Source of the DNA: Levilactobacillus paucivorans
Lineage (GTDB): Bacteria > Bacillota > Bacilli > Lactobacillales > Lactobacillaceae
Reading direction: 5' to 3'
DNA length: 64,000 nucleotides
Assembly (NCBI RefSeq): GCF_001437125.1
Contig: NZ_JQCA01000043.1
Span: 92,991-156,990, forward strand
Part shown: positions 35,081-45,238 of the stretch, one piece after another
Numbering within the stretch: position 1 is the stretch's first letter
Layout: the number at the start of each line of letters is the position of its first letter
Notes under the pieces: generated by a model
What the model was told of the DNA's origin: nothing
What the model saw: only the letters and a program-made list of their open reading frames with translations
Database searches by the model: none
Program-made: the position numbers and the translations under genes

Positions 35081-36220
35081 TTAGAACGTCCGTACCGGCG
35101 TGATCAACTGAATGAAGTTGCTGGTATCTTCGGTTGGGACCAAGGTAAATGGCCGCAATGCGGAGGTAAAGGCCACTCTGATCGTCGTTTGCCCAAATGA
35201 TCGCAGGGCATCCTTCATGTAATCAGGGTTAAAGGAAATTTCGAGATCTTCACCCGTCAATTCCTTAGGATCCAAGGCTTCTTCAACATTCCCGACATCG
35301 GGTGAGTTACTGAAGATCGTCACGTGATTCTCGGCTGGCGTCAAGGTCAGCTTAACCACGTTGTTCCGTGATTCATGGGACAACAGCGAGGCCCGTTCGA
35401 CGGCAGCCAATAATTCTGGTGCCTCAAATTCGACGGTCGTGGAGGCTTCCTTTGGAATCAACCGCGACGTGTCAGGGTAATTGCCTTCCAATAACCGGGA
35501 GTAGAACGACGTGTCACCTAATAAGAAGAGCACTTGGTTTTCGGAGAACTGCATCTTAACCGTGCTGTCATCGTCGCCGATCATCCGAGATAATTCGGTC
35601 AAACTCTTCCCCGGGATGATGACGTCAAAGGCCGCTTCGGTGGGATCTGGTAATTCGATCTGTCGTTGTGAGAGTCGGTGACTATCCGTGGCCACAGCCA
35701 AGAATTGGTTGTTAGCCAACACGAAATGCACCCCAGTCAGGATTGGACGGCTCTCTTGATTAGAAACGGCGATAACCGTTTGGCCAATGAGTTCCTTAAA
35801 GACGGTACCCGAGAGTACCACGGAATCGGCCGCATCAATTTCTGGTAAATGGGGATAGTTATTGGCATCTTGGCCGTTAATGTTGAAGGCTGCAGAACCA
35901 GAGGTGATTTCAGTTTGGAAACCATCCTTAACAGTTAGCGTCATCGTTTGTTCTGGTAACCGCTTGACGATTTCACTGAAGAACCGCGCCGTTAAAACAA
36001 TGGCTCCTGGTTCATCAATCGTTAAGCCAATATCAGGATCGTCGGCTCTGATCAACGTTTCAATAGAGATGTCGGCATTGGATCCGGTTAAAAGTAACCC
36101 AGCGTCACTGGCGACGATCTTGAGTCCAGTCAAAATGGGAATCGTGGTTTTAGAAGAAATGGCACGGGAGACGTTGTTCAGTTCCTTAATGAAGGCTGCC
36201 CGGTTAATCGTAAATTTCAT
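35081..36220 (-). CDS. dnaN: DNA polymerase III beta subunit (sliding clamp)
   Basis: 379 aa, the usual length, from ATG 36220 (MKFTINRAAFIKELNNVSRAIS). Three clamp folds; SNADISIETLI, LTARFFSEIVKRLP, and the C-terminus ALRPFTLVPTEDTSNFIQLITPVRTF that forms the partner pocket. The ring tethers polymerase and binds many repair proteins. Downstream of dnaA across the unwinding region of oriC. Confidence 0.98.
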   Translation of the reverse strand: MKFTINRAAFIKELNNVSRAISSKTTIPILTGLKIVASDAGLLLTGSNADISIETLIRADDPDIGLTIDEPGAIVLTARFFSEIVKRLPEQTMTLTVKDGFQTEITSGSAAFNINGQDANNYPHLPEIDAADSVVLSGTVFKELIGQTVIAVSNQESRPILTGVHFVLANNQFLAVATDSHRLSQRQIELPDPTEAAFDVIIPGKSLTELSRMIGDDDSTVKMQFSENQVLFLLGDTSFYSRLLEGNYPDTSRLIPKEASTTVEFEAPELLAAVERASLLSHESRNNVVKLTLTPAENHVTIFSNSPDVGNVEEALDPKELTGEDLEISFNPDYMKDALRSFGQTTIRVAFTSALRPFTLVPTEDTSNFIQLITPVRTF

Positions 36221-36249
36221 TAGTGATGACACTCCTTTATTTGGTGCGT

Positions 36250-36395
36250 AATTTACTTAATTAAAAGAAAAAAGATAGAAGAAGTAGTAGCGCAGTGGGT
36301 AATGTGGATAACTTTGAGAAACTATGTTGTGGCTACGCTTTTCCACCTGTGGATAACTTGTGGAAAACTCGTCGACTTTTGTTTTCTTATCCACA
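36250..36395. other. oriC unwinding region (dnaA-dnaN gap) with DnaA-trios
   Basis: DnaA boxes TGTGGATAA at 36303-36311 and 36348-36356 and TTATCCACA at 36387-36395. Immediately left of the first box are a 12-base spacer (CGCAGTGGGTAA) and five trinucleotides TAG-AAG-AAG-TAG-TAG (36276-36290), then an A/T-rich stretch (36250-36275). This box/GC-spacer/trio/AT order is the basal origin-unwinding system described in Bacillus. Confidence 0.9.
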
Positions 36396-36488
36396 CACGC
36401 TGTGGCGTTCATTTCCATGATACCGCAGTTGGGGCCAAAAAACCGCCTCAAACACCCCCACTCAGAGGTCCTTGGAGACGGCCAATGA

Positions 36489-37862
36489 CTAGCGCCGTAA
36501 TTCTTCTTTTAAGTCGTCAATATCCTTCTGCAGTTCGGGATCCGTTTTTAGCGCGTCGCCGATCTTGTCGTAGGCATGAATGACCGTGGTGTGATCCTTA
36601 CCACCAAACTCGTTCCCAATGCGCGGTAGCGAGGCATCAGTCAGCTCACGCGAGAGATACATGGCAATCTGGCGCGGTGTCACGATGGATTTCTTACGCT
36701 TCTTCCCCTTTAAATCCTTCATTGAAATGTGGAAGTAACTGGCCACTCGGTCCTGGATGACTGGAATGGTAATGGCATCGTTGGCATTCGCTAGGTTGAG
36801 ACTCTTCAACGCCTCGGCAGCCAAATCAGTGGTGATTGGCTTGTGCGTCAGGTTGTGGTAGGCCTGAACGCGAGACAAAGCGCCTTCTAGTTCCCGCACG
36901 TTAGAGTCGATCTGACCAGCAATGTAGCTGAGCGTGTCATCCGGCGCGTCGATTTGGTCGGCGTCGACTTTATTGCGGAGAATAGCGATCCGCGTTTCCA
37001 GGTCTGGTGGCGTGATGTCCACGGACAACCCCCAGGCGAAGCGAGATACCAGGCGGTCTTGGAGCTTCGGGATCTCATTTGGTAAACGATCGGAAGTCAA
37101 GACGATCTGATGGCCGTCGTCATATAAGGAGTTAAAAGTATGGAAGAATTCTTCCTGGGTCGAATCCTTATTGGCGAAGAACTGGATATCATCAACCATT
37201 AAGAGGTCAACGTCGCGGTACTCTTGACGAAATTGTTCCTGAGTCCGCGTTCGAATCGAGTTAATGAAGTCATTAGTGAAGGCTTCACTGGTCACGTACT
37301 TCACCTTGGTGTCGGGATGATCTTCCAACATCTTATTGCCGATGGCGTGCATCAAGTGGGTCTTACCCAAGCCAACACCACCATAGAAGAAGAGTGGATT
37401 ATACATCACACCAGGTTCTTCAGAAACCACCAAGGCCGCCGCATGGGCCATTTGGTTCCCTTTCCCGATCACGAAGGTATCGAATGTGTAGCGTGGGTTC
37501 AACGCATTTTCCTTCATAAAAGTGGGTGTGGCGTCGGGAGCATCAGTAACCCCAGGCTCCTCGGTAACCACGCCGGTTCCCGTTTTACTACGGGAGACCT
37601 CTGGTTGTAGTTCACTTTTCGTGACGAGAATAGGTTGAATATCTTCATGTGTGACCTGGTAGGCGTATTCGATGACTTGTTGATCGAGGTGGCGCCGGGT
37701 CCAGTAGTCACGGTGTAGGGGTGAGAGAAGTTCCAACGTTAGTTTGTTACCGACGAGGGAAATTGGCTTAGCTGCTTCGATCCAGGTTGCGTACGTTGCC
37801 GGATCAAGGTTTTGCTTGAGTAATTTTGTAATATCAGCCCACAAAGTTAACATATCTGGCAC
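36489..37862 (-). CDS. dnaA: Chromosomal replication initiator DnaA
   Basis: 457 aa from GTG 37862, which has AGGGGGG exactly 8 bases upstream; an ATG three codons later would be too far. Domain I ([28 protein letters not shown]), flexible domain II, AAA+ domain III with [19 protein letters not shown] and [11 protein letters not shown], and domain IV with the DnaA signature [16 protein letters not shown]. Binds TTATCCACA boxes on both sides of its gene, which also implies autoregulation. Confidence 0.98.
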   Translation of the reverse strand: MPDMLTLWADITKLLKQNLDPATYATWIEAAKPISLVGNKLTLELLSPLHRDYWTRRHLDQQVIEYAYQVTHEDIQPILVTKSELQPEVSRSKTGTGVVTEEPGVTDAPDATPTFMKENALNPRYTFDTFVIGKGNQMAHAAALVVSEEPGVMYNPLFFYGGVGLGKTHLMHAIGNKMLEDHPDTKVKYVTSEAFTNDFINSIRTRTQEQFRQEYRDVDLLMVDDIQFFANKDSTQEEFFHTFNSLYDDGHQIVLTSDRLPNEIPKLQDRLVSRFAWGLSVDITPPDLETRIAILRNKVDADQIDAPDDTLSYIAGQIDSNVRELEGALSRVQAYHNLTHKPITTDLAAEALKSLNLANANDAITIPVIQDRVASYFHISMKDLKGKKRKKSIVTPRQIAMYLSRELTDASLPRIGNEFGGKDHTTVIHAYDKIGDALKTDPELQKDIDDLKEELRR

Positions 37863-37961
37863 TGATGTAGCCCCCCTAAATTTAAGATTATGGTAATCGT
37901 AGGTTTGGACGGACGCCGCCCAAACGAAAACGTAAGTCCAGTGTAGCATGAAGAAAAAAAG

Positions 37962-38232
37962 TTTTCCACAGGGTAATGGACGCTGTGCATAATTGTTTCA
38001 CAGGGAGTTAATAAAGTTATCCACAGGTAGGGCGGAACTTGTGGATAATAAATGTGATTTTAACTTGTCCACAGGAAGTTGTGGAGTAGGAATTGCTCAA
38101 GGATAAGTGTTTCACAAGTTATCCACAGAATTAACAGGAATGCTTTTTTTAAAAATAAACAGGCTGTGGATTGGTGGATAACCAGGTGGGAAAGGCTAGG
38201 ATAACTTTTTCTGAATCCACAAGTTATCCACA
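37962..38232. other. oriC DnaA-box array (dnaA-rpmH gap)
   Basis: Exact boxes TTATCCACA at 38017-38025, 38119-38127 and 38224-38232 and TGTGGATAA at 38040-38048; near boxes TTTTCCACA 37962-37970, TTGTCCACA 38065-38073, GGTGGATAA 38173-38181. Upstream array of the bipartite origin, covering the dnaA promoter region. The rest of the 535-base gap holds the rpmH promoter, with -10-like TATGCTAATAT near 38313-38323. Confidence 0.93.
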
Positions 38233-38397
38233 GCCAAAGTGCATGAAACAAATTTATCCGGGGACAACTTTTTATGGATATTTTCAACTAACGGTTTCAT
38301 TCGTTCGAAATTTATGCTAATATGTTCAGGAAATGCATTTAGTATTTGTCTGGATTAACCAGATGAAAAAATTCAAAAATTTCAAGGAGGTGTCACG

Positions 38398-38532
38398 ATG
38401 AAGCGCACTTACCAACCAAAGAAACGTCACCGTTCACGTGTACACGGCTTCCGCAAGCGCATGAGCACTAGCAATGGCCGTCAAGTTTTAGCACGTCGTC
38501 GTCAAAAAGGACGTAAAGTATTGTCTGCATAG
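38398..38532 (+). CDS. rpmH: 50S ribosomal protein L34
   Basis: 44 aa, very basic: [20 protein letters not shown] then [22 protein letters not shown], a textbook L34. AAGGAGGTGT precedes ATG. Begins the rightward conserved block rpmH-rnpA-yidC-jag-mnmE-mnmG. Confidence 0.98.
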
Positions 38533-38560
38533 GCCGCTGACTGTCAGTGGTCTTTTTATT
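38533..38560 (+). terminator. Terminator-like hairpin after rpmH
   Basis: GGC-GCTGAC and GTCAGT-GTC arms followed by TTTTTATTTT; may separate high L34 expression from rnpA. Confidence 0.7.
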
Positions 38561-38630
38561 TTATCTGCGAGGAGACTGGGACCCCAATCCCTCGCGGCCT
38601 GTTCATATATGAGAATTTTGGAGATGCACC

Positions 38631-38987
38631 ATGCGAAAATCTTACCGCATTAAGAAAGAAGCGGAATTTCAGCAGGTCTTTGAAACCAGAAATTCAGTCG
38701 CTAACCGGCAATTTGTGGTGTATTCAATGGAGAAGCCGGATCAACCGCATTTTCGGGTTGGGATTTCGGTCGGGAAGAAGATTGGAAACGCCGTTCACCG
38801 GAATTGGGTGAAACGACGGATTCGGCAGAGTTTACTCGAGCTGAAGCCGCACCTCAAGCAGGATGTGGATTTCCTAGTTATCGCACGTCCGCGTGCCGAT
38901 GGCATCTCGATGCCCGATGCGAAGAGCAGCCTGATCCATGTCTTGAAGCTGGCAAAACTGCTGGATTCCAACTATAGTGAGGAATAA
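38631..38987 (+). CDS. rnpA: Ribonuclease P protein component
   Basis: 118 aa protein subunit that assists RNase P RNA in tRNA 5' maturation. Conserved basic motif [20 protein letters not shown] (the RNR region), and [28 protein letters not shown] is the usual start. Two bases before the yidC GTG. Confidence 0.97.
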   Translation: MRKSYRIKKEAEFQQVFETRNSVANRQFVVYSMEKPDQPHFRVGISVGKKIGNAVHRNWVKRRIRQSLLELKPHLKQDVDFLVIARPRADGISMPDAKSSLIHVLKLAKLLDSNYSEE

Positions 38988-38989
38988 AC

Positions 38990-39832
38990 GTGAAAAACGT
39001 GAAAAAGTACAAACGTACCCTACTGATGCTTGGTATTGTGGGCTTGACTTTGATCCTTTCCGCTTGTAGTAATAAGCCAATCACGAACCAGAGTACCGGG
39101 ATTTGGGACGGTTTAATCGTTCTGAACTTCTCGCGTGCCATCATCTGGTTGGCTCATTTCTTCGGTGGGAATTATGGTGTTGGTATTATCATCTTTACCA
39201 TTATCATCCGGATCATTTTACTGCCACTGATGGTTTTCCAAACGCGCAGCATGCGGAAGACCCAGGAAATTCAGCCCCAATTAAAGGCTTTACAGAAGAA
39301 ATACTCGTCACGGGACCGTGACACGATGCAAAAATTGCAGACGGAACAGCAAAAGCTGTATTCGGAAGCCGGCATTAATCCCTTAATGGGATGCCTACCA
39401 GCCGTGGTACAACTCCCAATCATTTGGGCCTTGTATCAAGCTATCTGGCGGACGGCCGTTCTGCGATCCGGCACCTTCTTGTGGTTGCAATTGGGCCACA
39501 AGGACCCGTACTTCATCTTGCCACTGTTGGCGGCATTTGCCACGTTCCTGAGTTCGTGGTTAACCACCAAGTCGGCACCGGAGACGAGTTCCATGAATAC
39601 GATGATGGTTATCGGGATGCCCGTGGTGGTCTTCTTTACCGCCTTAAACGTGGCCTCGTCACTGTCATTGTACTGGACCGTGTCCTACATTTTCCAAGTC
39701 GGTCAAACACTGTTACTGCAAAACCCATGGAAGATTCAAGCCGAACGCGATGAGAAGGCCAAAGAAAAGGCCGCTCGCGAACGGGTTATGAAGAAGGCCG
39801 TACGTCGCGCTAAGCAGAGTCGCCGCAAGTAA
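38990..39832 (+). CDS. yidC: Membrane protein insertase YidC/OxaA
   Basis: 280 aa lipoprotein-type YidC1: signal peptide with lipobox ILSACSN, five membrane segments (VGIIIFTIIIRIILLPLM, LMGCLPAVVQLPIIWALYQ, FILPLLAAFATFLSSWL, MPVVVFFTALNVASSLSLYW), the hydrophilic-groove Arg in IIIRIILLP, and a basic C-terminal tail. Inserts and folds membrane proteins with or without Sec. GTG start overlaps the rnpA ribosome context, coupled genes. Confidence 0.97.
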   Translation: MKNVKKYKRTLLMLGIVGLTLILSACSNKPITNQSTGIWDGLIVLNFSRAIIWLAHFFGGNYGVGIIIFTIIIRIILLPLMVFQTRSMRKTQEIQPQLKALQKKYSSRDRDTMQKLQTEQQKLYSEAGINPLMGCLPAVVQLPIIWALYQAIWRTAVLRSGTFLWLQLGHKDPYFILPLLAAFATFLSSWLTTKSAPETSSMNTMMVIGMPVVVFFTALNVASSLSLYWTVSYIFQVGQTLLLQNPWKIQAERDEKAKEKAARERVMKKAVRRAKQSRRK

Positions 39833-39856
39833 AGCAAGCTAAATAAATGCATTTTA

Positions 39857-39886
39857 GGCCGTCCCGCAATGGTGGGACGGCTTTTT
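39857..39886 (+). terminator. Terminator of rpmH-rnpA-yidC
   Basis: GCCGTCCC and GGGACGGC arms, five T following. Confidence 0.9.
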
Positions 39887-39980
39887 CTATCCGGGAAACG
39901 TGTGATGGCAGATGAGCTGACCCGGAAAGTTCTATGGTATACTGAAAAATGACTGAAAGCATATTGGAGGAATGGACGAC

Positions 39981-40769
39981 ATGACAATCTTTACGGGGAA
40001 AACGGAAGAGGCGGCGATTCAGGCAGGATTGACCGCTCTGAATTGTCGGTTGGACCAAGTGACAACCCGAGTGGTCACCACGCCACGTAAGGGTTGGCTG
40101 GGAATTGGCCAGAGAGACGCGATGGTGGACGTGGCTTTGAAGCCCGTTGAACCGGTCGCGCCGTCGAAACCAACACCTAAGAAACAAGCAGTTGTGCCAG
40201 TGCAACCGCAGATGCCCGCAACCAAGCCGGCAGCGGCCGTGACTGACACCCCTGAGGCGGCTGGGACCGCCCAACCGGTGCAACCGGAGACAACGCCAGA
40301 GGAACGACGGGAACGTCGCGAGGCGGCCATTGAGGCCGTTCAGGACTATCTGGCCACGATCGTCGATCAACTTGGAATTGACGCCACACTGGACGTCGAA
40401 TCCACGGCACGGCGGCAGGTTAAGCTGGTCTTTACGACGGAAAAGGAAGGTCTTCTGATTGGCAAGCACGGTCGGACCATCAATGCCTTGCAGAGCCTGG
40501 CACAGTTATTCTTGAATCATCATGGGGCAGCGCACGTCATGGTTGAACTGGATGTTGCCGGTTATCGTGAACGGCGAGCAGCCACCTTGAACCGGTTGGC
40601 TGAGAGTACGGCGCGTGAGGTCGTGGCCACCGGGAAGCCGATCTATTTGGACCCGATGCCGGCGTTTGAACGCAAGCAGATCCACGCGGTTTTGGCGAAG
40701 AATCACTACGTCACCACCTATTCGGCAGGGAGAGAACCCCACCGGGCCGTGGTGATCGAACCGGCCTAA
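39981..40769 (+). CDS. khpB: RNA-binding protein KhpB (Jag/EloR)
   Basis: 262 aa from ATG 39981 (GGAGG at 9 bases; the ATG at 39972 is too close). N-terminal Jag domain (MTIFTGKTEEAAIQAGLTALN, PRKGWLGIGQRDA), a Pro/Ala/Gln-rich linker, a KH domain (GLLIGKHGRTINALQSLAQL) and an R3H domain (YRERRAATLNRLAESTAREV, then HAVLAKNHYVTTYSAGREPHRAVVI). With KhpA it controls elongation and division gene mRNAs in streptococci and lactobacilli. Confidence 0.95.
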   Translation: MTIFTGKTEEAAIQAGLTALNCRLDQVTTRVVTTPRKGWLGIGQRDAMVDVALKPVEPVAPSKPTPKKQAVVPVQPQMPATKPAAAVTDTPEAAGTAQPVQPETTPEERRERREAAIEAVQDYLATIVDQLGIDATLDVESTARRQVKLVFTTEKEGLLIGKHGRTINALQSLAQLFLNHHGAAHVMVELDVAGYRERRAATLNRLAESTAREVVATGKPIYLDPMPAFERKQIHAVLAKNHYVTTYSAGREPHRAVVIEPA

Positions 40770-40776
40770 GTTTCGT

Positions 40777-40805
40777 TTGACAAAAGCGTCTTTACCCCTT
40801 ATAGT
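40777..40805 (+). promoter_or_regulatory. Strong promoter ahead of mnmE
   Basis: Consensus TTGACA and TATAGT with a 17-bp spacer, starting directly after the khpB stop. Confidence 0.88.
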
Positions 40806-40811
40806 GAAGAC

Positions 40812-40900
40812 AATCATTCTTATCAAGTTTACGATAAAGTAGTGAAAGTACTTTATCCACGCACAGTTAGGTGGCGTGGAGTGGGTGCTTTTTTTTATGG
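40812..40900 (+). ncRNA. Short leader RNA or attenuator upstream of mnmE
   Basis: The promoter above would start RNA near 40812. A perfect hairpin ATAAAGTA / TACTTTAT (loop GTGAAAG) and a second stem CCACGC / GCGTGG are followed by GGGTGC and eight T at about 40890-40897. So a roughly 85-90-base transcript would end before mnmE. It is either a small RNA or an attenuated leader. No known riboswitch consensus matched. Confidence 0.55.
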
Positions 40901-40980
40901 CGTAAAATGATACGCCCGGGGCGTTAGACCGCGTAAACCGGGGTAAGAACCAACTGACAGACTTAAAAGGAGGATGGCTC

Positions 40981-42375
40981 ATGGCAGTCACAACCACAGA
41001 ATTTGATACGATTGCAGCAATTTCGACCCCGCCTGGTGAAGGTGGTATTGCTATCATTCGGCTGAGCGGTGAAGAGGTCTTTGATGTCGCTGGCAAGCTC
41101 TTCAAGGGAGCCAACCTGCGCAAGGCCGCCAGCCATACGATTCATTACGGCCACATCGTCGACCCTGAAGATGGTGAAGAGGTTGATGAAGTCATGGCTA
41201 CCGTGATGCGGGCCCCGAAGACCTACACCAAGGAAGATATTATTGAAATTAATTGTCACGGCGGGATCGTGGCGACTAACCGGATCCTGCAGTTATGTCT
41301 GAGCTACGGGGCACGTCTGGCGGAACCCGGTGAGTACACGAAGCGGGCCTTCTTAAACGGCCGAATCGATTTGACCCAAGCGGAATCCGTGATGGATCTG
41401 ATCAGAGCCAAGACCGATAAGTCCATGAAGGTGGCCTTAAACCAATTGGACGGGGATCTTTCCCACTTGATTCGTCACCTGCGGCAGGATATTTTGGATG
41501 CCCTGGCCCAAGTCGAAGTGAACATTGATTATCCGGAATATGATGACGTTGAGGCCGTGACGACCAAGATGTTATTGGAGAAGTCCAAAGAAGTTCAGCA
41601 GCAGGTCAAGACGCTTTTAGCTACCGCTAAACAAGGCAAGGTGCTCCGTGAAGGCTTGGCGACCGCAATTGTGGGTCGGCCAAACGTTGGGAAGAGTAGC
41701 CTTTTAAACCACCTGTTACACGAAGACAAGGCGATCGTAACCGATGTCGCCGGAACCACACGTGACGTGATCGAAGAATACGTCAATGTCAAGGGTGTGC
41801 CGTTGAAGCTGATCGATACCGCGGGGATCCGCGATACCACCGATAAGGTTGAAAAGATCGGGGTGGAACGCTCACGCAAGGCCATCAACACTGCCGATTT
41901 GGTCATGTTGGTGCTCAATGCCAGTGAACCGTTGACCGCCGAGGATGAATCGCTACTGAAGGCCACAGCCGACACGCAACGAATTCTGATTTTAAACAAG
42001 ACCGATTTGCCCCAAAAGCTCGATTTAGACGCCGTCAAACAGGCTGCCAATGGGAGTCCCATCATTGAGACGTCTATTTTGCAGCGAGCCGGCTTAGACA
42101 AGCTGGAAACGACGATTGCCCACCTCTTCTTCGACGAGGGTATCGAGTCAAATTCACACTCGGTTATGGTCACCAACGCCCGCCACATTGGGCTGTTACA
42201 CCAGACCAGTGACGCCTTGGATGACGTCCAGAGTGGAATTGCTGCGGGGATGCCCGTGGACCTGGTTCAGATCGACATGACGCGGGCTTGGGATCTGCTG
42301 GGTGAAATTACCGGCGATAGCTATCAAGACGAGTTACTCGACCAATTATTTAGTCAATTCTGTTTAGGAAAATAA
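40981..42375 (+). CDS. mnmE: tRNA-modifying GTPase MnmE
   Basis: 464 aa. N-terminal folate-binding domain ([23 protein letters not shown]), helical domain, inserted G domain with G1 GRPNVGKSS about 232-240, DTAG and NKTD, and the C-terminal FCLGK with its Cys. With MnmG it adds carboxymethylaminomethyl groups to U34 of certain tRNAs. AGGAGG before ATG; followed by mnmG. Confidence 0.98.
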   Translation: MAVTTTEFDTIAAISTPPGEGGIAIIRLSGEEVFDVAGKLFKGANLRKAASHTIHYGHIVDPEDGEEVDEVMATVMRAPKTYTKEDIIEINCHGGIVATNRILQLCLSYGARLAEPGEYTKRAFLNGRIDLTQAESVMDLIRAKTDKSMKVALNQLDGDLSHLIRHLRQDILDALAQVEVNIDYPEYDDVEAVTTKMLLEKSKEVQQQVKTLLATAKQGKVLREGLATAIVGRPNVGKSSLLNHLLHEDKAIVTDVAGTTRDVIEEYVNVKGVPLKLIDTAGIRDTTDKVEKIGVERSRKAINTADLVMLVLNASEPLTAEDESLLKATADTQRILILNKTDLPQKLDLDAVKQAANGSPIIETSILQRAGLDKLETTIAHLFFDEGIESNSHSVMVTNARHIGLLHQTSDALDDVQSGIAAGMPVDLVQIDMTRAWDLLGEITGDSYQDELLDQLFSQFCLGK

Positions 42376-42432
42376 CGCATAAACCGTTTGGCCGCGGGTA
42401 GTTCCGTGACCCGACATGGAGGGAAAGAAACC

Positions 42433-44343
42433 ATGACTGAAGTAAAAGAATATCCCGGCCAGGACTACGACGTTATCGTCGTGGGTGCCGGTCATGCTGG
42501 TAGCGAAGCCGCTTTAGCCGCTGCCCGGATGGGAAACAAGACACTCCTCATGACCATCAACCTGGACATGGTGGCATTTATGCCATGTAATCCATCGGTC
42601 GGGGGTCCCGCAAAGGGGATCGTCGTCCGTGAAATCGACGCCTTGGGTGGCGAAATGGGCCGCAACATCGACAAGACCTACGTGCAGATGCGGATGTTAA
42701 ACACCGGTAAGGGCCCGGCTGTTCGGGCCCTCCGTGCGCAGGCCGACAAGCACGCCTACCACGCAGAAATGAAGCATACCATCGAACGCGAACCCAATCT
42801 GACGTTGCGCCAGGGGATCGTCGACGACCTTATCGTGGAAGATGGCGTCTGCAAAGGGGTCATCACGAATACTGGGGCGCGTTACGCCGCTAAGGCCGTG
42901 GTGATCGCCGCCGGAACCGCCGCGCGTGGGAAGATTATTATTGGGGAATTGATGTACTCATCAGGCCCTAACAACTCGCAACCGGCCAACAAGCTGACGG
43001 CCAACCTGCCAAAGTATGGGTTTGACCTCGAACGCTTCAAGACCGGGACCCCACCACGAGTGGATGGGAATACCATTCACTATGATGAGACCGAGGAACA
43101 ACCTGGGGATGCAGAGCCCAACCACTTTAGCTTTACCACCCCTGACAGCGATTACCTGGCCTTGAAGAACCAGCTGTCCTGCTGGTTAACTTACACGAAC
43201 GAAACGACTCACAAGATCATCCGCGAAAACCTTGACCGCGCGCCGATGTTTACCGGAGTCATCGAAGGGGTGGGTCCACGTTACTGCCTATCAATCGAAG
43301 ACAAGATCGTTCGTTTCGCCGACAAGTCACGGCACCAACTCTTCTTGGAACCAGAAGGCCGCAAGACCGATGAATGGTACGTCCAAGGGCTATCCACGTC
43401 GATGCCTGAAGAAGTCCAACAGAAGATTTTGCACTCCATCCAAGGCCTTGAAGACGCCCAAATGATGCGTCCCGGCTATGCCATCGAATACGATGTCGTT
43501 TCCCCTTACCAATTACGGCCAACGTTAGAGACCAAGCCATTGAAGAACCTCTTCACGGCGGGCCAAACTAACGGAACGTCCGGCTATGAAGAAGCAGCGG
43601 GTCAAGGTCTGCTGGCCGGAATCAACGCCGGCTTACGGGCGTTAGGCAAGCCGGGCTTCACGTTGAAGCGTTCGGATGCCTACATTGGGGTTATGGTGGA
43701 CGATTTGGTTACCAAGGGAACCAAGGAGCCTTACCGGTTGTTGACCAGCCGGGCCGAATACCGCTTGATCTTGCGGCATGATAACGCGGACCTGCGGCTG
43801 ACCGCCAAGGGCCACGAGCTGGGTCTGATCAGTGATGACCGTTATGAAGAATTCTTGGCTAAGAAGGCCGCCATTCAGGTTGAATTGGACCGGTTAAACA
43901 GCATCCGGATCAAGCCAAGCGATGCGATCAACGCCTTTGTTGAATCGCACGGCGACAAGCCACTCCAAGATGGTGTGTTGGCCGCAGCGTTCTTGCGCCG
44001 GCCATACGTGGACTACCAGACGTTACTTGAGTTCATTCCAGCGCCAGAACAACCGCTGGATCGCCACATCGTCGAGGAAATTGAGATTTCGCTGAAGTAT
44101 GCCGGCTATATCAAGAAGGCCGAGGACAACGTGGCGAAGTTGAAGCGGATGGAAGCCAAGGCCATTCCAGCAAACATCGATTACGATGCGATCGATGGCT
44201 TGGCAACCGAAGCCCATCAGAAACTGAAGAAGATTCAGCCCGAGACGTTGGCCCAGGCTAGCCGAATCAGTGGGGTTAATCCCGCCGATATCGCCATCCT
44301 GAGTGTTTACGTTGAACAAGGAAAAATTGCAAAAGTGAAGTAG
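42433..44343 (+). CDS. mnmG: tRNA U34 carboxymethylaminomethyl synthase subunit MnmG
   Basis: 636 aa flavoprotein from ATG 42433 behind GGAGGG; the upstream frame has no site. FAD-binding [23 protein letters not shown], the Cys motif [24 protein letters not shown], and the C-terminal helical domain that binds MnmE. Works with MnmE on tRNA U34, needed for accurate decoding. Confidence 0.98.
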   Translation: MTEVKEYPGQDYDVIVVGAGHAGSEAALAAARMGNKTLLMTINLDMVAFMPCNPSVGGPAKGIVVREIDALGGEMGRNIDKTYVQMRMLNTGKGPAVRALRAQADKHAYHAEMKHTIEREPNLTLRQGIVDDLIVEDGVCKGVITNTGARYAAKAVVIAAGTAARGKIIIGELMYSSGPNNSQPANKLTANLPKYGFDLERFKTGTPPRVDGNTIHYDETEEQPGDAEPNHFSFTTPDSDYLALKNQLSCWLTYTNETTHKIIRENLDRAPMFTGVIEGVGPRYCLSIEDKIVRFADKSRHQLFLEPEGRKTDEWYVQGLSTSMPEEVQQKILHSIQGLEDAQMMRPGYAIEYDVVSPYQLRPTLETKPLKNLFTAGQTNGTSGYEEAAGQGLLAGINAGLRALGKPGFTLKRSDAYIGVMVDDLVTKGTKEPYRLLTSRAEYRLILRHDNADLRLTAKGHELGLISDDRYEEFLAKKAAIQVELDRLNSIRIKPSDAINAFVESHGDKPLQDGVLAAAFLRRPYVDYQTLLEFIPAPEQPLDRHIVEEIEISLKYAGYIKKAEDNVAKLKRMEAKAIPANIDYDAIDGLATEAHQKLKKIQPETLAQASRISGVNPADIAILSVYVEQGKIAKVK

Positions 44344-44354
44344 TTAAAACTTAA

Positions 44355-44400
44355 AGAGGTGTCCTTGCGGTTGTGATAACCGGGAGGACCCCTCTTTTTA
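44355..44400 (+). terminator. Terminator of mnmE-mnmG
   Basis: AGAGG-GTCCT and AGGAC-CCTCT arms with an inner CGGTT/AACCG stem and five T. From 44401 to 44600 the sequence is A/T-rich with repeated TTAATAATTAA-type stretches and no gene. Confidence 0.93.
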
Positions 44401-44629
44401 ATTATTAATAATTAATTTTCGAAAGATAAATAATTAACGATGGCCGTAAGATTGACAGTATGGTAATGGTAGCGTAGTTATTCGATGCTTAATAATTAAA
44501 ACACATAATCTTTACACGTTCTTTGCAGCAACAATACGTGGTCTTGTTAACCTTGAAGAAGAGATAAGACAAGCGGAACGCCGAATACGGTTGCGAAATT
44601 GGCGACCTCGGGATAAGGGAGTCTTGAAC

Positions 44630-45010
44630 GTGCAAACGATTCTGTTAGGTCTGGGTATTGGGTTGGCCTTAGTGAGTCTGTGGTGGCATCGCCAACTGTT
44701 AAAGCGGATCCAGGCGGCCAATGGCTGGCGGTTGAGTCGGCATCAGATCATGTGTCACAGCTTTCTCTACTTAGGGTTGGCCTATGCGGCGATTGCGGTC
44801 GTCCAACCAACCTGGACAAATCAGCGCGTGGTTTGGTTGTTACTGTTGGTCGATCTGTCCTCCGGAGTGGTGGCGTTACGGATTCAACGGCGTCGTCGGG
44901 TGTCAGAGGATCAACAAATATGGTGGCGCCGTCAGACCCAGTACCTGTTGTTGAGTCAAGTGTTGTTGGCGGCCGTTTTAGCCGGGATTCTGGCACGGTT
45001 AGCCGGATAA
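44630..45010 (+). CDS. Membrane protein of unknown function
   Basis: 126 aa from GTG 44630, 8 bases after GGGAG; TTG starts further upstream are less well placed. Three to four predicted membrane segments (ILLGLGIGLALVSLWW, FLYLGLAYAAIAVV, VVWLLLLVDLSSGVVAL, LLLSQVLLAAVLAGILARLA) with basic loops (RIQRRRRVSEDQQIWWRRQ). No family recognised. Followed after 18 bases by the Phd-like gene, so likely co-transcribed with it. Confidence 0.7.
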   Translation: MQTILLGLGIGLALVSLWWHRQLLKRIQAANGWRLSRHQIMCHSFLYLGLAYAAIAVVQPTWTNQRVVWLLLLVDLSSGVVALRIQRRRRVSEDQQIWWRRQTQYLLLSQVLLAAVLAGILARLAG

Positions 45011-45028
45011 ATAGAGGGGGAGCAAATT

Positions 45029-45238
45029 ATGAAGCGTTATTCACCAACAGCGGCACAACAGGCTTTGCTAGAGATATTAACCGAGGTCCGCGATGACCAA
45101 GAAACAGTCGTCGTGACACCCACGGATGGTCACGAGACAGATTCGATCGTCCTCATTACCAAACAGGACTGGGATGTTTTACAAGCCGCTAAGGCCCAGA
45201 CGCCTGAAACCGATTTAGGTGAGGTGGAATTGGGCTAG
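45029..45238 (+). CDS. Phd/YefM-like antitoxin-family protein, no toxin adjacent
   Basis: 69 aa. The N-terminal helix-strand pattern (MKRYSPTAAQQALLEILTEVRDDQETVVVTP) and SIVLITKQDWDVLQ resemble the Phd/YefM fold, where VLISxxDWxxL is typical and binds operator DNA as a dimer. Toxin genes of this class normally follow directly, but the next gene is a convergent HAD hydrolase overlapping by 4 bases. GAGGGGG precedes ATG. Either an orphan antitoxin or a stand-alone regulator of the preceding membrane-protein gene. Confidence 0.65.
   Translation: MKRYSPTAAQQALLEILTEVRDDQETVVVTPTDGHETDSIVLITKQDWDVLQAAKAQTPETDLGEVELG

Noticed and set aside
40812..40980. preQ1 or SAM-type riboswitch before mnmE
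   Set aside because: Conserved cores of those classes were not found; only hairpins and a T-run are visible.
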